Assembly (NCBI GenBank): GCA_030427205.1
Contig: JAUHXC010000027.1
Location: forward strand, 83,614-147,613
Direction: 5' to 3'
Source: a bacterium
GTDB taxonomy: Bacteria > Myxococcota_A > Bradymonadia > UBA7976 > UBA1532
DNA: 64,000 nucleotides
Below the pieces are notes generated by a model. It was given only the letters and a program-made list of their open reading frames with translations, did not search any database and was not told the DNA's origin. Shown here piece after piece: positions 7,967-16,705 of the stretch (within the stretch, counting starts at the first letter, position 1; each line of letters starts with the position of its first letter). The translations under genes were made by a program, and so were the position numbers.

Positions 7967-8001
7967 AGCTGCACACCACCAGTCGAGGAGCGCCGCGCAT
8001 C

Positions 8002-9135
8002 ATGGGTCGTGGGCAGCCAGTCCCCATCAACCCCGCCCTGCTGAAGTGGGCTCGCCAGCGCAGCCGCATCCCCAAAGAGCACGCGGCGCGGCACCTCGGC
8101 GTCACCACCGAGCAGCTGCTCGCGTTCGAGTCGGGTGAAGAGCCCATCACCCTCGGCCGGCTGCGGAAGTGCGCTGCGCTGTATCGCCGCTCGCTCGCGG
8201 TCTTCTTCCTGCCCGAGCCGCCCGACGAGGTCGACGTCCCCACCGACTACCGGCGGCTGCCGGACGGCAGCCGGGCCGAGCACAGCCCGGCGCTGGTCCA
8301 CTTCGTCCGCGAGGTCCGGGGTCGACAGGCCGCGGCGCGCGAGATCGCCGCGCAGCTCGGGCAGCTCGAGCCGCACCGCGTCCCCTACGCCCGCAGCACG
8401 GAGCACACCGACGCCGTCGCCGATCGACTGCGCAAGGCGCTCGGCTACACCCTGGAGCAGCAGATGGACGAGCCCAGCCCGGACGCGGTGTTCCGCGCGC
8501 TGCGTCGCAGCGCAGAGGACCTGGGCGTGCTGGTCTTCTCGCACGGCGACAGGGCCCTGCCCGTCGACGAGTTCCGCGGCCTATCGCTCTACGACAAGCA
8601 CCTGCCCGTCGTCGCGGTCAACTCGAAGGACGCCTACTCGGCCCGGAACTTTTCGCTGATCCACGAGCTGGCGCACCTCATGCTGCGGCGCGAGGGGGCC
8701 TGCAACATGGCCGACGGCAACCGGATCGAGGCCTTCTGCAACGGGGTCTCCGCCCACCTGCTGGTGCCGAGCGCTGCGCTGGCGAGGCAGCCCGAGGTCG
8801 AAGGCCGCTCTCAGCGGGACGAGTGGCCGACCGACGACGTCGCCGCGCTGGCCGGCCGCTTCGGGGTCAGCGGGGCCGTGATCGCCCGCCGCCTCCGCGA
8901 CCTCGGCCGCATGGCCCAGGACGACTTCGTGCCGTACCTGCAGCGCCGCGGCGGCGGAAGCGGCCGAACGGGCCAGCCGAGCTACTACGTGCTGCAGAAG
9001 AGCCGGCTCGGCGCGCCCTTCATCGGGCTGGTCGTCGAGGGCTACAATCAGGCCGTGGTGTCGGTCCGCGAACTCTACGACCTGCTCGGGGTGAAGCCGC
9101 GCAAGCTGGACAAGCTGGTGGAGCTGCTGCGTTGA
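8002..9135 (+). CDS. XRE-family HTH plus ImmA/IrrE-type metallopeptidase
   Basis: This 377-residue protein has an N-terminal helix-turn-helix (about residues 8-60, including KEHAARHLGVTTEQLLAFESG). Next comes a helical linker, then the zinc metallopeptidase signature HELAH at residues 221-225. The C-terminal domain is winged-helix-like with sequence typical of COG2856 proteins. Relatives cleave phage repressors or act as antitoxins paired with PIN toxins. The stop overlaps the start of the DUF4411 gene (TTGA), the standard layout of the XRE-COG2856/PIN toxin-antitoxin pairs. I read it as antitoxin and autoregulator. A frame extends open upstream to 7684, but its composition is not protein-like. 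Confidence 0.85.
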   Translation: MGRGQPVPINPALLKWARQRSRIPKEHAARHLGVTTEQLLAFESGEEPITLGRLRKCAALYRRSLAVFFLPEPPDEVDVPTDYRRLPDGSRAEHSPALVHFVREVRGRQAAAREIAAQLGQLEPHRVPYARSTEHTDAVADRLRKALGYTLEQQMDEPSPDAVFRALRRSAEDLGVLVFSHGDRALPVDEFRGLSLYDKHLPVVAVNSKDAYSARNFSLIHELAHLMLRREGACNMADGNRIEAFCNGVSAHLLVPSAALARQPEVEGRSQRDEWPTDDVAALAGRFGVSGAVIARRLRDLGRMAQDDFVPYLQRRGGGSGRTGQPSYYVLQKSRLGAPFIGLVVEGYNQAVVSVRELYDLLGVKPRKLDKLVELLR

Positions 9136-9599
9136 CGATCTACGTCGTGGACACCAGCTCGCTCATCGACCTCGTCTGGCGACGCTACGGCAAGAGCGTC
9201 TTCCCCAGCCTGCACGAGTTGGTCGACCGACTCATCGACGAGGAGCGCCTCGTCTCGCACGACGAGGTCTACAAGGAGGTCGAGCGCATCGACGACGAGG
9301 TCTTCGCGTGGTGCAAGGCCCGACGCGGCATCTTCGGTGGCCTCGAGCCCGAGGTGATGCTCAACGTCCGGCGCGTCCTCGAGAACACCCCCCACGTCGT
9401 CGATTCGACCCGGACCCGAAAGAACGCGGCCGATCCCTGGCTCGTCGCCCAGGCCCTGCACCTGCGCGGCGTAGTCGTGACCGAAGAGCGCGGCAACCCC
9501 GGGGCGGCCCACGCGAAGCTGCCCGACGTCTGCCGCACCGAAGGCGTGGCCTGCATCGGGCTCTTCGGCCTCATGCAGCGCGAGGGCTGGTCATTCTGA
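9132..9599 (+). CDS. PIN-domain protein, DUF4411 family, probable toxin
   Basis: A 155-residue protein starting with TTG at 9132, overlapping the upstream stop. Asp7 in the opening YVVDTSS, the conserved acidic residues in EVYKEVE and the NAADPWLVA motif near residue 104 are the metal-binding set of PIN ribonucleases. Members of DUF4411 are regularly found directly after ImmA/IrrE proteins and are predicted to be endoribonuclease toxins. In a mobile element the pair would favour maintenance or block other phages; neither function can be read from sequence. Confidence 0.85.
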   Translation: MTIYVVDTSSLIDLVWRRYGKSVFPSLHELVDRLIDEERLVSHDEVYKEVERIDDEVFAWCKARRGIFGGLEPEVMLNVRRVLENTPHVVDSTRTRKNAADPWLVAQALHLRGVVVTEERGNPGAAHAKLPDVCRTEGVACIGLFGLMQREGWSF

Positions 9600-9657
9600 C
9601 CGCGTGAAATTAGGTGCAGTGATGTCTACAACCGCCTGCTGGGTGGGAGGAGTCGAG

Positions 9658-10482
<825 letters not shown>

Positions 10483-10490
10483 CGCGTCAA

Positions 10491-10526
10491 GCGCCCCGCT
10501 GCCCCGAGCTCTCGACATCGGGGCGC
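10491..10526 (+). terminator. Hairpin after the cargo lipoprotein gene
   Basis: GCGCCCCG (10491-10498) pairs with CGGGGCGC (10519-10526), nine bases after the stop codon. There is no T-run, so it is either a factor-dependent terminator or an mRNA-stabilising stem. Confidence 0.45.
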
Positions 10527-10588
10527 GCCAGATCCACCCGCATCGCCGCGTGACCGCCGGGCGTGCCCGAGCAGTGCCCGTGAAGGCC

Positions 10589-10604
10589 CCTACGTTGCCG
10601 TAGG
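10589..10604 (-). terminator. Compact hairpin in the repressor downstream region
   Basis: CCTACG and CGTAGG pair around a TTGC loop (10595-10598). It lies about 240 bp beyond the 3' end of the leftward repressor gene, on the far side of the 23-bp repeats, and could terminate that transcript. Confidence 0.3.
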
Positions 10605-10715
10605 ATGGCGTTGACGCCCGCAAGGCTGGGATGGGGTCGGATTGCTCGCTCTGGCCTTCAGCGGGCTTTCTGGGCCCTGGCGAGGCTTCCGATTGCGGTC
10701 GAACGCGCTCACAAT

Positions 10716-10840
10716 GGTCGGGGCGATGCTCGGACGGTGGTCGGGGTGATGCTCGGACGGTGGTCGGGGTGATGCTCGGACGATGGTCGGGGTGATGCTC
10801 GGACGATGGTCGGGGTGATGGTCGGGGCGGTGCTCGGGCG
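10716..10840. repeat. 23-bp tandem repeats downstream of the repressor
   Basis: Four units of 23 bp beginning GGTCGGGGYGATGCTCGG start at 10716, 10739, 10762 and 10785, followed by a shortened, diverged fifth unit (10808-10840). They fill most of the 361-bp gap between the cargo gene and the repressor. No gene is visible in the gap. The repeats could be binding sites for a plasmid-type or phage regulator, or simple expansion. Confidence 0.8.
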
Positions 10841-10843
10841 GCC

Positions 10844-11533
10844 TCAATCCTCGTCTTCGTGTTCGAGCGCCGCAGGTCCGCGCAGCCTGTCACCGCGCCG
10901 AAATACGATTTGCACCCTCGCCAGATCCAAACCGTCGAGCTGCGCCAGCCGCTGTTGGAGCGGTCCGGCCAGGCGCTCGGTCTCGGTGCTGGGCTTGGTG
11001 TGGCCCGCCTTGTAGTCGTCCCACAGCAGCAGGACCTCCATCATCGTCCGGGCCAGCGCGGGGGGCCGGAGGCCGGACGCGGCGCCCCCCGCCCGCTTCT
11101 CGAGCATATCGGCGCTGGCCCGCAGCTGCTGCGCCAGCATCAGGTCGACCTCGGCGCGGGCATCAAGATCCGGCGTCTGCGGATTCGGCGTCGGCTCAGG
11201 CTTTGATGCCGCGTTCTCCTCGTCGTCAGCGAGCATTCGCCGGATCGTCGAGACGAGGTCTTCACCGCCGGTGAAGGCGTCGAGGGGGCTCCCCATGGCG
11301 GAGAAGTCGAGCGGCAGGAGTTCGTAGGGCTCGACGTTCAGGGCCCGGGCAATCGTCCAGACGTGGTCGACCGTGATGACCTGCTCGCCTTTCATCAGGC
11401 GGTAGACCGTCGATCGGGACAGGTCGGCTCGGCGGGAAAGCTCGCTGTGGGACATGCCGAAACCCAGCAGGACTTCTCGGATTTTCTCTATTGTTGCCGA
11501 ACCTGCGGCAATCTCCTCGTCACCCTCAGCCAT
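10844..11533 (-). CDS. XRE/CI-type repressor-like regulator
   Basis: A 229-residue protein with an N-terminal Cro/CI helix-turn-helix (about residues 15-75; the SHSELSRRADLSRSTVYRLMKGE segment spans both HTH helices). Next are an acidic Pro-rich linker and a helical C-terminal half that may mediate oligomerisation. It lacks a visible S24 peptidase Ser/Lys pair, so control by self-cleavage is unlikely. The nearby ImmA/IrrE protein could instead be its inactivating protease, as in some lysogenic elements. It diverges from the small HTH gene at 11645, which makes the 111-bp interval a lysogeny-type switch. Confidence 0.85.
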   Translation of the reverse strand: MAEGDEEIAAGSATIEKIREVLLGFGMSHSELSRRADLSRSTVYRLMKGEQVITVDHVWTIARALNVEPYELLPLDFSAMGSPLDAFTGGEDLVSTIRRMLADDEENAASKPEPTPNPQTPDLDARAEVDLMLAQQLRASADMLEKRAGGAASGLRPPALARTMMEVLLLWDDYKAGHTKPSTETERLAGPLQQRLAQLDGLDLARVQIVFRRGDRLRGPAALEHEDED

Positions 11534-11606
11534 TTTCGGCTTGTTGCCTCTTCACGATTTTGTTTAAGGTCTTCCGGGAAACAGGGACGCTCTTCCGCTG
11601 TTTCGA

Positions 11607-11625
11607 CGGTTCTTCGCAAGAACCG
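11607..11625. promoter_or_regulatory. Palindromic operator candidate in the repressor/Cro interval
   Basis: CGGTTCTTCGCAAGAACCG is a perfect 8-bp inverted repeat around CGC. It lies 20 bp before the rightward start codon and 74 bp before the leftward one, where a repressor would shut off the early operon. Confidence 0.6.
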
Positions 11626-11644
11626 CACATTCTGGAGGATTTTC

Positions 11645-11953
11645 ATGCCCGAGTACAGTGTGCCCCCATGGCCACGCCTGCCGCGCCCGTCCCACGGCAC
11701 GCTGGCGATCGCCGCTGACCGCATCGGCATCAGCTACCGCAAAGTCGGCGCAATCTGGAACGGCCACCGCCGGGCCACGCTGGCCGAGGCGAAGGCCATC
11801 ATGGGCGATCGGGCCCCCGCCGACGCAGAGGATCCCCGGGCCTACCTCGGTGAGCTGGGCCTCACGCTGGGCGACCTCACCGGCGAGACGCTGGAAGAGG
11901 GCACCGTCGTGGCCCGCCAGGACGGCGTCGTGCTGGTCGTGAGGGCCGCCTGA
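11645..11953 (+). CDS. Small HTH protein, Cro-like position
   Basis: A 102-residue protein with ATG at 11645 behind GGAGG. Residues 18-50 (LAIAADRIGISYRKVGA plus the following basic helix) fit a helix-turn-helix. The C-terminal half is acidic. Divergent placement from the repressor and first position in the early operon suggest a Cro-like or activator role. The stop overlaps the next start (TGATG). Confidence 0.65.
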   Translation: MPEYSVPPWPRLPRPSHGTLAIAADRIGISYRKVGAIWNGHRRATLAEAKAIMGDRAPADAEDPRAYLGELGLTLGDLTGETLEEGTVVARQDGVVLVVRAA

Positions 11954-12879
11954 TGCCGTTCGAGCCTATGCACCGCGCCCGTCAGGGCGCCGAGCCGGGG
12001 ACCGTGGATCGTGAGCGCATCTACGTCGCCAATGGCGAGGACGCCGAGCTGCTGCGCGAGGCCCTGGCGGCCTCCGATCGCTGCCCCGAGCGGTCGCCCG
12101 AGTACATCCTGGTCACCGCCGATGGTGGCCTGAAGGCCCACTTCACCTACGACGACGTGGCGCAGTGGAGCGCCGCCGAGGCGCAGGCCCTGCTCGGCGC
12201 GCTGCTCGCCTCGAACATCATCGCCCGAATCAAGCAGGGCGCCCCGGACAAGGAGCCGCGAATCCGCTCGATCGCGAAGTGGCTGCTGTCGCTGAAGGCT
12301 GCCCCGGAGGGCGAGGCCTCCGTCAGCGGGGCGCAGCCCGAGACGATCGAGCTGCCGCCCCTGCCGCCGCAGTCGCTGGTGGTCATCGCCGAGTGCTCGC
12401 CGTTCGAGGAGGCCGAGCTGCGCCGGCGCCTGAAGCTGCTCGAGGCGCTGGGCCCGCTGGTGGCGGACGGGCCGCTCACCGACGCCCAGCTCGACGCCAT
12501 CGCGCTCGCCGGGCGCAAGTACATGCCCAACTTGGCGACGGTGCCGTTCCTGGAGTGGGCTGGGCGGCATCTGGCCGTCGATCCGAAGTCGGCGGTGATG
12601 CAGGGCGTGCCGGCGCTGCTGCGCGCCTTGCCCGACTACAGCCACTTCGAGGTCACCGTCGGCGACTTGTCGACGATGCGCGACCACATCTGGAACATGG
12701 CCGGCCATCTCCAGCACCACGAAGAAGACCTGCGCGCCGACGAGGACGAGGCCCGCGAGGACGCGCGTGCCGCGGCCGATGCGCGCCTCATGGCGGCCCT
12801 CAAGGCCCACCCGGTGGCGGGCGAGGTGCTGCGCCGCGGGTTCGAGCACGAGGCGTACGGCGAGGACGGCGCCGACTGA
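11953..12879 (+). CDS. Hypothetical early protein
   Basis: A 308-residue protein of no family I recognise. The first 100 residues are alpha/beta (RERIYVANGEDAELL at the start of the domain). A Pro-rich linker lies near residue 140, the next 100 residues are helical, and the C-terminal 60 residues are a charged helix rich in Glu/Asp/Ala, probably coiled. It is coupled by TGATG to the HTH gene and followed by a strong intercistronic hairpin, so its expression may be set apart from the genes downstream. Confidence 0.7.
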   Translation: MPFEPMHRARQGAEPGTVDRERIYVANGEDAELLREALAASDRCPERSPEYILVTADGGLKAHFTYDDVAQWSAAEAQALLGALLASNIIARIKQGAPDKEPRIRSIAKWLLSLKAAPEGEASVSGAQPETIELPPLPPQSLVVIAECSPFEEAELRRRLKLLEALGPLVADGPLTDAQLDAIALAGRKYMPNLATVPFLEWAGRHLAVDPKSAVMQGVPALLRALPDYSHFEVTVGDLSTMRDHIWNMAGHLQHHEEDLRADEDEAREDARAAADARLMAALKAHPVAGEVLRRGFEHEAYGEDGAD

Positions 12880-12884
12880 CCACT

Positions 12885-12935
12885 GCCCGGCGTCGGCGGC
12901 GGTCCAGATCCCTCGGGCCGCCGCCGGCGTCGGGC
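12885..12935 (+). terminator. 18-bp intercistronic stem-loop
   Basis: Bases 12885-12902 pair with 12918-12935 over 18 positions, 16 Watson-Crick and two G-U pairs in RNA, around a 15-base loop. The G-U pairs imply that the structure is meaningful for the rightward transcript. No T-run follows. It could be a factor-dependent attenuator, a processing site or a stabiliser between 11953-12879 and the following gene run. Confidence 0.5.
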
Positions 12936-12957
12936 CCTGCCCGAAGGGGGGCGAGCG

Positions 12958-13116
12958 ATGCCGACGACGACCACCAGCCCGAAACGCACTGTGCTCACGA
13001 AGCGCGAGGTGCGCCGCCTGAAGGGTGGCTACAAGCTGGGCAACGACGGGCAGCCTGCCGGGCACGAGGCCGAGGCGATGCTCGGTCAGCGTGAGCGTGT
13101 TCGGAGGCGACGATGA
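12958..13116 (+). CDS. Small basic protein
   Basis: A 52-residue protein starting at 12958 behind GGGGGG. It is rich in Thr, Lys and Arg (KRTVLTKREVRRLKGGYKLG) and ends in a run of Arg. Its stop overlaps the next start (ATGA), which supports that it is translated. A nucleic-acid-binding role is possible from charge alone. Confidence 0.55.
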   Translation: MPTTTTSPKRTVLTKREVRRLKGGYKLGNDGQPAGHEAEAMLGQRERVRRRR

Positions 13117-13388
13117 AGCTGATCGACCGCATGCGTGCGCTGGGGCTCTTGCCCGAGCCGCCGCCGCCGCCGCCACCGCCGCCGCCAGCTGCGGTCGCCA
13201 CCGCCCACCTGGGGACGTGCGAGCGGATGGCGGCGCTCGTGCTCGCGGGTGACGGCGTGGTGATCGTGCCCGAGGCCGACCACCTGGCCATGCTCGCCGA
13301 GCTGGACCTGGCGGTCTTCGGGGCGGTGCCCGCGGTGACCCGCGCCCGCCCCGATGTCGGCCGCGGCGCCCAACGGGGCGCCGCCTGA
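13113..13388 (+). CDS. Hypothetical protein with polyproline segment
   Basis: A 91-residue protein with ATG at 13113 preceded by GGAGG. After a short helix (MKLIDRMRALGLLPE) comes a run of ten prolines, then a small alpha/beta region (MAALVLAGDGVVIVPEADHLA). No family is recognised. Ten consecutive prolines normally stall ribosomes without EF-P, which could slow translation of this operon segment. Confidence 0.6.
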   Translation: MKLIDRMRALGLLPEPPPPPPPPPPAAVATAHLGTCERMAALVLAGDGVVIVPEADHLAMLAELDLAVFGAVPAVTRARPDVGRGAQRGAA

Positions 13389-13420
13389 TACACGCCCGCA
13401 GGGGCACGGAGGACAGACCG

Positions 13421-13708
13421 ATGAGATGGATGCTCGCCAGCCTCGCGCTGGCGTTGGTGGCGCAGTGCGTCGTCGTCCTGACGGCGGGCTGCATGGACCA
13501 GGACCCGTTCTGCGAGGTGCGCCGCTGCCGGCCGGGCGAGCGGTGCGTCGACGCGCTCGAGGCCTGCGTGGCCGAGCGCGTCGACCACCACGGGATCGTG
13601 CACCTCTTCATCGCCGAGCAGGCCCGCTGTGGGCAGGCCGGCATCACCGACACCACGCCCGGGGCCATCGGTCCGCGGTGCGCTCGCTGCCAGGAGGCAG
13701 ACCGATGA
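13421..13708 (+). CDS. Small Cys-rich lipoprotein carried by the element
   Basis: A 95-residue product with a lipoprotein signal (MRWMLASLALALVAQ and further hydrophobic residues to LTAGC). The mature 70 residues have eight Cys (pattern FCEVRRCRPGERC, then CARC near the end) and should be disulfide-bonded in the envelope. A ribosome site GGAGGA precedes the ATG. A lipoprotein among early replication genes is unusual. Phage lipoproteins often block superinfection, which would fit, but no homology supports it. Confidence 0.7.
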   Translation: MRWMLASLALALVAQCVVVLTAGCMDQDPFCEVRRCRPGERCVDALEACVAERVDHHGIVHLFIAEQARCGQAGITDTTPGAIGPRCARCQEADR

Positions 13709-14391
13709 CCAAGGTCGAAGCGCTGGCCAGCGCCCTGGCCGCCATGGAACGAGAGGTCGGCATCGACGCCGACGTCATGGCTCTCCTCGAGGGTTGCACG
13801 TTGCTGCAGCTCGCCGAGCTGGGCCAGGAGATCTCCAACGGCCTCTCAGGGCCTGAAGACGAGATCGCGGCCCTGCACCTTGCGCTCGGACGAACGACCG
13901 TCGACCGGATGGTCCTGCTCGCTGATGCAGAGGTCCTGGTCGCCGTGGAGGCAACACGGCACACGGCAGACCGCCCGGTGAGGCAGGAGCCGAACGATCC
14001 CTTCGCGATCGACGATGAGGACGCGGCGGCCGTCGAGGACCACGTTCGGAGCACGGCTGACGGGCCATCGCCCTTCGTGCCGATGGACGAATTGCCCGAT
14101 GAGCTGCTGCAGCTGCTGGCGGCGCATTGCACCGTCCAGGAGATCTGCTGGGCCCACCGGCTGCAGGTGGGCTATCGGATCGGGCTGGTGGCCAAGGCGA
14201 CGGTCTACCTCGGCCCGTTGCAGCAGGCCGGTCGCCCGCTGCCGTCCGGGCTGGTGGTCGACGCCGACGTCGGCGCGGGCACGGTCGAAGTCCTGAGCTA
14301 CTTCGGCCAGTGGCCGCTGAGCGTGAGTCGGGTGCTGGTGGTGCCGGTCCTCCGGGAGACGGAGTCGGCGACCTGGGAGGTGTCCCGATGA
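13705..14391 (+). CDS. Hypothetical early protein
   Basis: A 228-residue protein overlapping both neighbours by ATGA, behind an AGGAGG site. The N-terminal 75 residues are helical, followed by an acidic linker (FAIDDEDAAAVEDHV). The C-terminal 90 residues look like a beta-rich domain (RIGLVAKATVYLGPLQQAG). No family is recognised. Strict translational coupling suggests it works in fixed ratio with the next two products. Confidence 0.7.
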   Translation: MTKVEALASALAAMEREVGIDADVMALLEGCTLLQLAELGQEISNGLSGPEDEIAALHLALGRTTVDRMVLLADAEVLVAVEATRHTADRPVRQEPNDPFAIDDEDAAAVEDHVRSTADGPSPFVPMDELPDELLQLLAAHCTVQEICWAHRLQVGYRIGLVAKATVYLGPLQQAGRPLPSGLVVDADVGAGTVEVLSYFGQWPLSVSRVLVVPVLRETESATWEVSR

Positions 14392-14750
14392 GCGCTCGAG
14401 GCCACAACGGGGCGCCGTTCCACGGCGACCACACGGGGATCGACGAGGTCGAGTTCGCGGCTGATCCCGCCGAGGCGATGCAGCACTTCCTGCGGCAAGA
14501 CGACGAGTTCTACGCCGCCATGGCCCGCGCGGGCGGCGCGATGCTCGGCACCAGCAGCACGGGCAAGCTGCACGTCTTCGAGCCGGGTCGGTTGCTCTCG
14601 CGGTGCGGGACGCTGTTCCGCCAGTCGGCGACCGTCAGCGACCACCGCACCGACGTCGAGGCCATCGAGGCCGGCGCCGATATGTGCCGGATCTGCTGCG
14701 CCGATCTCGACCAGATCCGCGACGCGCTGGCCGACCAGGGGGCGCCATGA
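14388..14750 (+). CDS. Hypothetical protein with Cys/His cluster
   Basis: A 120-residue protein overlapping both neighbours by ATGA. The C-terminal half contains Cys and His residues (LLSRCGTLFRQ, DHRTD, MCRICCADLD) that could form a zinc-binding site together. It precedes the zinc-ribbon ATPase and may be a small partner of it. No family is recognised. Confidence 0.65.
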   Translation: MSARGHNGAPFHGDHTGIDEVEFAADPAEAMQHFLRQDDEFYAAMARAGGAMLGTSSTGKLHVFEPGRLLSRCGTLFRQSATVSDHRTDVEAIEAGADMCRICCADLDQIRDALADQGAP

Positions 14751-16705
14751 CCGCCGACGAAGAGGCCGACCTCGGTCGATACCCGTGGACGCTGACGCTG
14801 GCCCGGTTGCTCGACGACGATCCCACGGGAACCGCGCTGGTGATCCTGCCCGATGAGGCCATGCGCCCGGTGCGCGACGGGTCGACGTCCCATGCGATGG
14901 ACGCGGCGCTGGTCTTGGCGCGGGTGCTGGGCGGGCAGGCGACGTGGTGCTCGCGCGATGCCCTGGAGTGGTCCAATCAACACACGTTCGCCCGTATGGC
15001 GCGTTATCCCGTCGTGCTCGTCGCCGACGATCTGGCCGACAAGCTGTCCGACAGGCTGGCGCTCGAAGAAGTGGGCGCGGTCCAAGGGCTGTACCACGCG
15101 GGCGGCTATGCGCCGCTGGTCGTGATCTGCGGCGAATCTGCGGCGGACGACGCCGAAGAGGTCCTGGGCGAAGCCGTCGCCGACGCCTTCCACGGCAAGC
15201 CGACCCACCGAATGCGGGTCACCCCGGATGAACTCTGCCCTGGTGGCTCGCCGGCGGTGCACCGGGGCGAGCTGGTCAGGCGGATCGAGGCGCTGCCCGA
15301 CACCGATGACCGGCAGTGGCAGGCCGACCTCGGACTGCTGCTGCTCACCGAGGACTGCGCCGGCGTGGTCGTCGTCGAGCAGCCGAGCGGCGCGGGCAAG
15401 TCCTACGCCGCGAAGGCCCTCGCCGGGCTGCTCAACGGCCCGCGACGCCGGGTGCGCTACGTCGACTGCGGCGACCGGGAGACGGTGTGCCGGTGCCTCG
15501 CGCTGGCCGACATCGTCTTCGTCGAGGTCGTCAATGCTCGCGTCGTCGACGTGGTGCTGGCCGGGCGCAGCCCCGAGTGCCGGGTCGTCTTCCTGTGCAC
15601 CGACTACGCGCCCTTCAAGGAGCAGCTCGGCGAGGCCGTGCCCGAACTGGCGGTCTTCGCCCGCTGGGTGCCCGACGCCGAGATGATGGAGGCCGGGCTC
15701 ATCCCCGACGGCGCGCGGATCTCGCACCTCGTGCTGTTCCAGGACTCGGGGGTGCCGTCGGTGGTGCCCGACCCGCCGCGGCCGCCGACCTACGGCTTGG
15801 AGGGGGCCGAACTGGCGGCGGCTATCAAGCGCCAACTCGACGCCGATCTGCCCGGCCTCGATTGGACGGTGTGGGTCGATGAAGGGGACGAGGAGGGCAG
15901 CGCGACGGCCCCAGCGCCGCAGAGCGAGGCGCACGACGGCGAGCCCGAGGAGGGCAGCCCGACGGCGCCTGCCTCGGAGGAGGCACAGGACGGGCAGCCC
16001 GACGACGGCAGCACGACGGCCGCTGCCCCGGAGGACAAGGCACAAGACGGGCAGCCCGACGAGGCACAAGACGGGCAACTCATGCCGTGGTCGGGTGTCG
16101 CCGGTTTCTGCGCGTCGACCGGCGTCAGCCTGAGTCTCTTCGCCGAAGGCCTCCATCTGGAGGGCGCGGGGCTGACCGTCGCCGAGGCCCTGGCCGATGC
16201 CCGACGCAACTTGGAGGAGGTGCAGGCGGCGCTGGACGCGCTGCCCGGCGCCCCAATGTCCGCCCGGGCCCAGCACCAGGGCGGCGCGGTGACGGGGGGC
16301 GCCCGAGGATTGATGCAGTCGAGCCAGATGCAGGCGGATTGCCCCGTCTGCACACGGCACCCCGAACTCGCTGCCACCCCGGCCGATCCCTGGCCAGTTT
16401 GGCACTCGGGAGGGCACTTGGTGGCGAGTTGTGATTGCGACAGATGCATCGCGATCAGGGCGTGCCCTGCATGCAAACCCAACGCGTGGGGTCAGTGGCC
16501 CACGAGGGGTCGGCACGCGGCGAACGGACGGCCCGGCGCCTCGAAGGCTGCGCCCGACATCGAGGAGGGCTACGACGACGAGAGCGACACTTGTGAGTCC
16601 TGCGGAGGCTCGGGGTGGCGCAAGTGCACCGACCTCTGTGCTGACTGCGACTGTTCGGGCCAGTTCCAGCGCAGATGCCAGTTCTGCAATTGGGGTGACT
16701 CATGA
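14747..16705 (+). CDS. P-loop ATPase with C-terminal zinc ribbons
   Basis: A 652-residue protein. Residues 205-225 hold a Walker A-like loop (EQPSGAGKSYAAKAL, with Gln rather than Gly or Ala at the first position). A hydrophobic Walker B-like strand with acidic end follows (ADIVFVEVV). Residues 370-440 are an acidic, repetitive linker built from QDGQP-type repeats. The last 130 residues contain Cys pairs, including the DnaJ-like CESCGGSGW and ending in CQFC. The combination of motor domain and zinc ribbons suggests a DNA-acting ATPase in replication or packaging; this is inference. It overlaps its neighbours by ATGA and precedes a second zinc-ribbon gene. Confidence 0.7.
   Translation: MTADEEADLGRYPWTLTLARLLDDDPTGTALVILPDEAMRPVRDGSTSHAMDAALVLARVLGGQATWCSRDALEWSNQHTFARMARYPVVLVADDLADKLSDRLALEEVGAVQGLYHAGGYAPLVVICGESAADDAEEVLGEAVADAFHGKPTHRMRVTPDELCPGGSPAVHRGELVRRIEALPDTDDRQWQADLGLLLLTEDCAGVVVVEQPSGAGKSYAAKALAGLLNGPRRRVRYVDCGDRETVCRCLALADIVFVEVVNARVVDVVLAGRSPECRVVFLCTDYAPFKEQLGEAVPELAVFARWVPDAEMMEAGLIPDGARISHLVLFQDSGVPSVVPDPPRPPTYGLEGAELAAAIKRQLDADLPGLDWTVWVDEGDEEGSATAPAPQSEAHDGEPEEGSPTAPASEEAQDGQPDDGSTTAAAPEDKAQDGQPDEAQDGQLMPWSGVAGFCASTGVSLSLFAEGLHLEGAGLTVAEALADARRNLEEVQAALDALPGAPMSARAQHQGGAVTGGARGLMQSSQMQADCPVCTRHPELAATPADPWPVWHSGGHLVASCDCDRCIAIRACPACKPNAWGQWPTRGRHAANGRPGASKAAPDIEEGYDDESDTCESCGGSGWRKCTDLCADCDCSGQFQRRCQFCNWGDS

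Larger units (their letters stand above)
7336..8001. other. Long leader region of lower GC, no convincing gene
   Basis: These 666 bp contain no frame with a plausible protein. The first 350 bp are clearly lower in GC than the surroundings, a composition shift that marks control DNA or recent insertion. The stretch holds three GGAACGTTACT boxes, a 9-bp stem hairpin at 7447-7470 (GGCCTCGCG/CGCGAGGCC) and a structured segment at 7879-7966. It lies upstream of the ImmA/IrrE-PIN pair and probably carries its promoter. Confidence 0.6.

Noticed and set aside
7684..8001. N-terminal extension of the ImmA/IrrE gene
   Set aside because: The frame is open, but the translation is Arg/Gly-rich, crosses two strong hairpins and has no ribosome site.
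11842..13668. Minus-strand frame of 608 codons across the early operon
   Set aside because: It runs against several overlapping plus-strand genes with ribosome sites. Its product is Arg/Pro/Ala-rich without domain structure.
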